NCBI GenBank assembly: GCA_040954595.2
Contig: CM082585.2
Coordinates: 3,348,001-3,412,000, forward strand
Length of the DNA stretch: 64,000 bases
Reading direction: 5' to 3'
From: Balanoglossus misakiensis
Lineage: Eukaryota; Hemichordata
Positions 60,201-64,000 of this stretch are shown here, in pieces (the stretch's first letter is position 1; the number at the start of each line of letters is the position of its first letter). The notes beneath the pieces were generated by a model. The model searched no databases and was not told where the DNA came from. It was given only the letters and a program-made list of their open reading frames with translations. A program made the translations under genes and the position numbers.

Positions 60201-62878
60201 AATGCTTTCATTTTGAATTCTTCCTCCTTGACTGCATGGATTACACATGTAAACAAAGTAATGCAAAACTGTAGGATAACATCATTTTTTGACCAGATAC
60301 AAAGAAAAGGTTTGAAAGGACAGAAGCTTCAACTTTAGAATTAGAAAGATTGTTCCCACATCTCATACTGGTTTGGAAAGTCAGCAAATACTATATGTTA
60401 ATTTAGATTGTGTGTATATTTGAAGTACTGGGGTAGGTCATAAGGTCACAAGACAAGGTCATGATACAGTGAAATTTTGGACTCAGATACTGCATCGAGA
60501 GTTCAAAATTCGATATAATTTTTGCCAACTACACCAAAATAAACAAATGGTATAACACCTTTCTACTGAAAGTAAAATTTGGTGTTGTTTGGATGTTTGA
60601 TCACTCATCCAGACAATCGAGGCGGGCCTTGTGCATTGAAGTTTATGCCCATGTCGTCTGATGCATGATTTCCACAACGTTACCAAACACACAGAATATC
60701 GCCGAGCTCGGTTTTATTCTAGTAGATGAAAGTACCATTAATTTCACCGAGCTCTTTCTCTAATATGCTTACAAAGACCTCTGCTACCATGTTCTTCTGT
60801 AGAAAAATACTCTAGAACAGTAAAACCTATCTAAACTGAATACCAAGGGGACTGAAGAAATTGTTCGGTTTGCTGAGGTGTGCAGTTAATAAGGTCAAGA
60901 GTAAAATGTTTTTATTTACATATGCAAATTTATTTAGGTAACTGGTATGTTTATTGTTTATGTATGGTAACATAAAATAAACAAAATGACTTCAAAATCT
61001 GAAGATGTATGCTGCAAACAGTTCTACAAGTAAAGTTTGCTAGCAATCTGACAATTTATTTAATTTTTACAGCCTTAAAAAAATTGTCATGACATTTTAA
61101 ACCCAAAAATGCCCATTTTTTAAGGTGGCATACCAATCACATCAATAAAACTGTTGGCTTCTATGTAGATAGAAATTCATATGGTGTTTGAAGACTTTTT
61201 TCAAACAGACAGATAAATAAAACATAATCATGCTTATCTTCTGAGAAGATCTTGGGGAGAGTACTGACTTAGCACGGGGTGTGTCTCATGAATGGGCTGC
61301 TTTATACCAACAATTATCTTGTGATGATCGGTAAACGTACGCTGCGGTCAACCACAGCCGCCACTTTTTTGACCCTACACAAACTGTCAAGAGCTATTGG
61401 AACCGAGCGAAGAATAAGCTTAGAGAATGAAAGGTGTGACCAAGAAAATGATGCCTAGTTATCTTGACGAATTTATGTGGCGAGAGCATTACAGAAACAC
61501 ACCGCAGTCACGAACATCATCTTCGCGCACATTGCTGAACAGTATGATCCTGCACTAAAAAACACGAGAAAAATAGGGTCTTTCACGGCCAAAATAAAAA
61601 ACAATAAGTTTGTTAATAAAATAAATTGTTTTGTTCCAAAATAAATTCAAGTTGTTTTCCTTTATAAATGTCTACGAATTTATGTGGCGAGAGCATTACA
61701 GAAACACACCGCAGTCACGAACATCATCTTCGCGCACATTGCTGAACAGTATGATCCTGCACTAAAAAACACGAGAAAAATAGGGTCTTTCACGGCCAAA
61801 ATAAAAAACAATAAGTTTGTTAATAAAATAAATTGTTTTGTTCCAAAATAAATTCAAGTTGTTTTCCTTTATAAATGTCTACGACCATTCAGGTGGTAAC
61901 TCGCCACTCTCACCCTCCCGAAAAGGCCATCCCGACCAGAGAATGGTAGAGTCCAAGATGCGCCAACACTACATGTGGGAGTAAACAATATACAAATGTA
62001 CACATGCTGCACTCCCGCCATTTCCAACTGAAAATGTTCTCGTCACAGCAAAAAGTAAACAAATTTAAATCGTCATAACTTCGTTTATATGCCCCGGAAA
62101 GTATACAAACTTCACAGGAAAAGGGGCCAATGTCTATACTTTATAAATATTACATCGGATTTCAAAAAGAACTTGGTGTAACAGTCCGTTCAAGAATTTA
62201 GCGAGGCATGTTTCCAAAACGCGAATTTTCATTACTCTGCACTTTAGGTTATTTCTCTGAAACTATAGCATTAATCTTATCAAAAATACTCCCGAAGATA
62301 TGGTTCGATATATGTACATTTAAGTAAACCCTATAAAACTACTCAGAACGCTCGCTGTTGGTAGCGGGTTAATAACCAAATTTGGGGGAAACTTTCGGGG
62401 CTCAGTGTAAAGACCTCGTTTTTCGAATCAGATTCCTCGTTTGCATAATTATGTAAATGAGGGCGTTACTGGCAGAGATTTCATCTGAATTCTGATCTAG
62501 GAACTTTATAGAACACCAGGCATCCGCCAATCATAAATACATTTTACACTCACTGAATCAGAGACCGTATTAGGCTACGGATGATGTCACATTCAAACAA
62601 TCATGACGAAGAGTGCAGTTCGAATTCATTCATTCATTCACCGTACCGTCCTGTGAAAGATGAATTTGTGGAGAGTCTAGAGGGGCCGGGGTTGGGCGTC
62701 AATTGTGTGGGATTTATTTTATCTTACCATCGGAAAGATCCTGTCCATTTTTTCGTTCGACCGTATAGTGTTTCTTGAACTCCTCCCAGTATTCTTCTGT
62801 TGCTACAGCAAGATGCCATCGATGGTAACGTCCTGTCACTTTCTCGGCGGAGAGAAGAACACCGTCTATATGCGCCAT
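54036..62878 (-). CDS. TERF: Telomeric repeat-binding factor TRF1/TRF2-like (9 exons, 481 aa)
   Basis: Exons high to low: 62728-62878, 60023-60231, 57940-58035, 57470-57625, 56600-56727, 55844-55979, 55464-55690, 54462-54571, 54036-54268; phases close to 1446 nt. Residues about 15-200 match the helical TRFH dimerisation domain: RWHLAVATEEYWEEF in exon 1, GTPLETALGIFENM (compare TPLESA in vertebrate TRFs) in exon 2, AVVVCIQAGNHAKARDVFHR in exon 3, DNSYARFHKAMVKILEKV in exon 4. A less conserved acidic and Ser-rich linker follows (exons 5-8). The last exon holds a single Myb repeat (AW..EKANLKRGVQ..GTGKWSEIL) ending in the telobox N-V-N-L-K-D-K-W-R-T, which in TRF proteins reads TTAGGG repeats. 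It is expected to act as a dimer on telomeric duplex DNA in a shelterin-like complex. Whether it is closer to TRF1 or TRF2 cannot be judged; it probably descends from the single pre-duplication gene. Confidence 0.94.
54462..54571 (-). CDS. TERF: TERF exon 8
   Basis: 110 bp, acceptor ttcag, donor gtgagt. Basic (HGLKVKPKIKDEK) then SDSDSD, before the Myb exon. Confidence 0.88.
54667..55240. repeat. Dispersed repeat, family D, copy 2
   Basis: CCAAGGACACAGTGGTCCCA to CAATGGGACCTAAAA, in TERF intron 7; (CATA)n tract at about 55157-55190. Confidence 0.72.
55464..55690 (-). CDS. TERF: TERF exon 7
   Basis: 227 bp, acceptor gaag (weak pyrimidine tract), donor gtaaat, phase 2 out. Basic KRQKRCRD then acidic SSDDEEESDLEGG, then Asp/Ser-rich. 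Confidence 0.82.
55844..55979 (-). CDS. TERF: TERF exon 6
   Basis: 136 bp, acceptor tacag, donor gtgaat. Linker; contains the motif YEIIRVKRGNVLGWNPVK, which could be a partner-docking segment (inference). Confidence 0.86.
56020..56212. mobile_element. 193 bp TTAA-flanked MITE
   Basis: TTAA-AGGTATACGGTCACC on the left and its exact inverse before TTAA at 56209-56212. In TERF intron 5; no ORF. Confidence 0.85.
56600..56727 (-). CDS. TERF: TERF exon 5
   Basis: 128 bp, acceptor tgtag, donor gtatgg, phase 2 out. Linker region without a recognised motif. Confidence 0.86.
56746..57099. mobile_element. TTAA palindromic element, family A
   Basis: Left end lacks the GGGACA bases; right end decayed (CTTAGTCCCTTTC). 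It lies 18 bp upstream of the TERF exon 5 acceptor boundary. Confidence 0.8.
57470..57625 (-). CDS. TERF: TERF exon 4
   Basis: 156 bp, 52 codons, acceptor tatag, donor gtaagt. Last TRFH helices; begins KVKEEIAEIL and ends KKAWLQD. Confidence 0.9.
57940..58035 (-). CDS. TERF: TERF exon 3
   Basis: 96 bp, 32 codons, acceptor tctag, donor gtgagc. TRFH helix pair AVVVCIQAGNHAKARDVFHR. Confidence 0.92.
58246..58614. mobile_element. TTAA palindromic element, family A (full length)
   Basis: TTAG-GGACAAAGTCTC left, CTTTGTCCCT-TTAA right. The right TTAA (58611-58614) is also the left TTAA of the next element. Confidence 0.85.
58611..59935. mobile_element. 1.3 kb TTAA-flanked element with subterminal inverted repeats
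   Basis: TTAA-CCCTATTGCTACC left; right end inverse reads TTAA-CCCTAACGCTGCC. Inside, CAGTCAGGACGTAAGTGGGG (58736) recurs inverted at 59708-59727. No coding frame recognised. The right-end sequence of about 110 bp recurs at 43480-43600, and a similar end (TTAACCCGCTACC, inverted) sits at about 62360-62372. Confidence 0.72.
60023..60231 (-). CDS. TERF: TERF exon 2
   Basis: 209 bp, acceptor tgcag, donor gtaccg. A second possible donor (GTAACT at 60090-60091) would skip 69 bp in frame, but the longer form gives a TRFH length that matches the family (ENM..LLICKQ then AVVVCIQ). Confidence 0.88.
61467..61880. repeat. Exact tandem duplication, 2 x 207 bp
   Basis: 61467-61673 and 61674-61880 are identical as read base by base (ACGAATTTATGTGGCGAGAG start). 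In TERF intron 1. Confidence 0.9.
62728..62878 (-). CDS. TERF: TERF exon 1
   Basis: ATG at 62876-62878 in a good context (aaaATGG), 50 codons plus one base, donor gtaaga. No long acidic or basic N-terminal extension like those of vertebrate TRF1 or TRF2; TRFH helix 1 begins within 20 residues. Confidence 0.85.
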
Positions 62879-63399
62879 TTTGTACCAGAATACCTTCGTT
62901 TTCAGATTCGAGCTCGGATTCGGATTCTTGAGACAGACCAAGACTCTTTGAATATAACAATACTACAATAACCTCCTCCACTTGCGCGAGTGCATTTTGT
63001 AGATCTTTATAGATTTTTCGAAATTTTAGGCTGGGCCTGCATTTATTACAAAGTAAACATTTCCAAGACCTCAAATCGGCTGTCATTGTTCTTGATCTAT
63101 CGCAGCATAATAACCGAACAGCGCCCTCTGGTGAGTTAAGAGAAAACAAAATGTACATGCAATGTATTTATTTATTTACACTTTTAAAGAGCGTCCAATT
63201 TACCCATTGAGCAAAATTCATCGTGGCCCGTACAATACATTGGGGGAAAAATAAATAAAAGGTGACTCGAAAACACGAGTCAATTACAGTGTTGCATCAA
63301 TAATCAGACCTAAATTAGAACTGTAATCTACTTCAGATATTTGCCAATCTGAAATGTTGACAGATAAAGAATCCCCACTCCTATGTGTTATTTTGAACT

Positions 63400-64000
63400 T
63401 CTAGGTTGCAGCAAGATTAAAAGAGAAGAATTCTCCATGATTTCTGTCCACTGTGTTGCCTATAGGTTGGCTTTCGCTGCTTCACAGGCTGTGAATTGGG
63501 TACCATATTTGAATGAGTGCAACATTACACCAACTCCGCTGGTATTATCAAAATTCAGCAGTAAGAATGGCTGGTCTTACAGAAATTCAGGTAAATATTT
63601 TTATGCATTGTATTATTTGGACTGGTTTTATGTCGTATACATTTGTGTTGTGGATACATGTGTATCAATACAGGCAAATGTCTGAACACATAAAGTTGAT
63701 CCATACTTATATTGTACTAGTATTGAATTGTCATTATAAACAATTATTTATCATTGAGAACAAATATTTCCACATCTTTTTGTATTTACAGAAAAATCTT
63801 TGGTGAAAAAGGCACACGATTGAAAGAGGCAAAATCTGTGAGATGGCCGTCTCACCACGGAGCTGAAGAGCCACATGATGCCACTGCAGTTGGTCTGTCT
63901 ATATTTGTCAAGCAGTTCAACTTCATTGCCAGCCTGCACATGTTGAGCGATGAATGTGTTGCCACATTTGTCCAGGTTATCTCTGCTGTTTCAGATCAGT
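63400..64000 (+). pseudogene. Decayed hAT transposase (ZNF862-like), C-terminal part, cut by window end
   Basis: Three conserved blocks appear on the plus strand but not in one frame: VHCVAYRLAFAASQAVNWV (about 63438-63500), WYYQNSAVRMAGLTEIQ (63540-63590) and KIFGEKGTRLKEAKSVRWPS followed by HHGAEEPHDAT (from 63793 to the end). These match the order VHC..HRLAL, VRM..LKEIQ and K..R-W-x-S-H of hAT-derived ZNF862/KIAA1586-like proteins. The first two blocks are frame-shifted relative to each other near 63505-63515, and the apparent intron 63591-63791 joins in the wrong phase, so I call it broken. Confidence 0.62.

Noticed and set aside
60483-60692. Extra TERF exon candidate
   Set aside because: Exons 1 and 2 already join in phase and give a TRFH of normal length; this frame has no TRFH-like residues.

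Overview
The window is animal nuclear DNA. It is AT-rich, intron-rich and full of short transposon relics. All three host genes that can be fully modelled have split coding sequence, GT..AG introns and conserved reading-frame phase across every junction. The gene content (COP9 signalosome subunit 6, a shelterin-type TERF protein, a RAG1 N-terminal-like gene, EGF-repeat membrane protein) and the repeat load suggest a marine invertebrate, most likely a deuterostome such as a lancelet or hemichordate. That placement is inference; no species-diagnostic sequence was seen. No bacterial-style genes, CRISPR array, rRNA or tRNA was recognised.

Layout. About 7.7-38.7 kb (minus strand): a ten-exon gene for a 528-residue type I membrane protein with a signal peptide, an unrecognised N-terminal domain of about 150 residues, six EGF-like repeats, one membrane segment and a 78-residue tail. 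Its introns hold most of the repeats. About 40.0-41.4 kb: plus-strand LINE 3-prime relic. 42.25-47.74 kb (minus): COPS6, eight exons, 322 residues, complete. 47.8-52.0 kb (plus): a gene divergent from COPS6 whose first coding exon matches the zinc-binding N-terminal region of RAG1. It carries a second Cys-rich domain and a coiled coil but no RAG1 catalytic core, and has a single-base frame break in an A7 run. 54.04-62.88 kb (minus): a nine-exon TERF1/TERF2-like telomere-binding protein of 481 residues with TRFH and Myb/telobox domains. 63.4-64.0 kb (plus): decayed hAT (ZNF862-like) transposase sequence running off the window.

Mobile DNA. At least eight families with inverted termini can be defined by eye, several with exact target duplications: a TTAA-flanked long-palindrome family (about 11 copies), three other TTAA families plus one larger TTAA element, a fold-back family (4 copies), TA-flanked elements (182 bp, 630 bp and 2.8 kb), a TTA-flanked 1.06 kb element with a small acidic ORF, and hAT elements. 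Insertions are often nested, and adjacent TTAA elements share one TTAA in two places, which gives a relative order of insertion.

The strongest candidate for something unusual is the RAG1-N-like gene and its head-to-head arrangement with COPS6. Coordinates of exons were worked out by hand from splice signals and phase; alternative transcripts and UTR limits cannot be seen.
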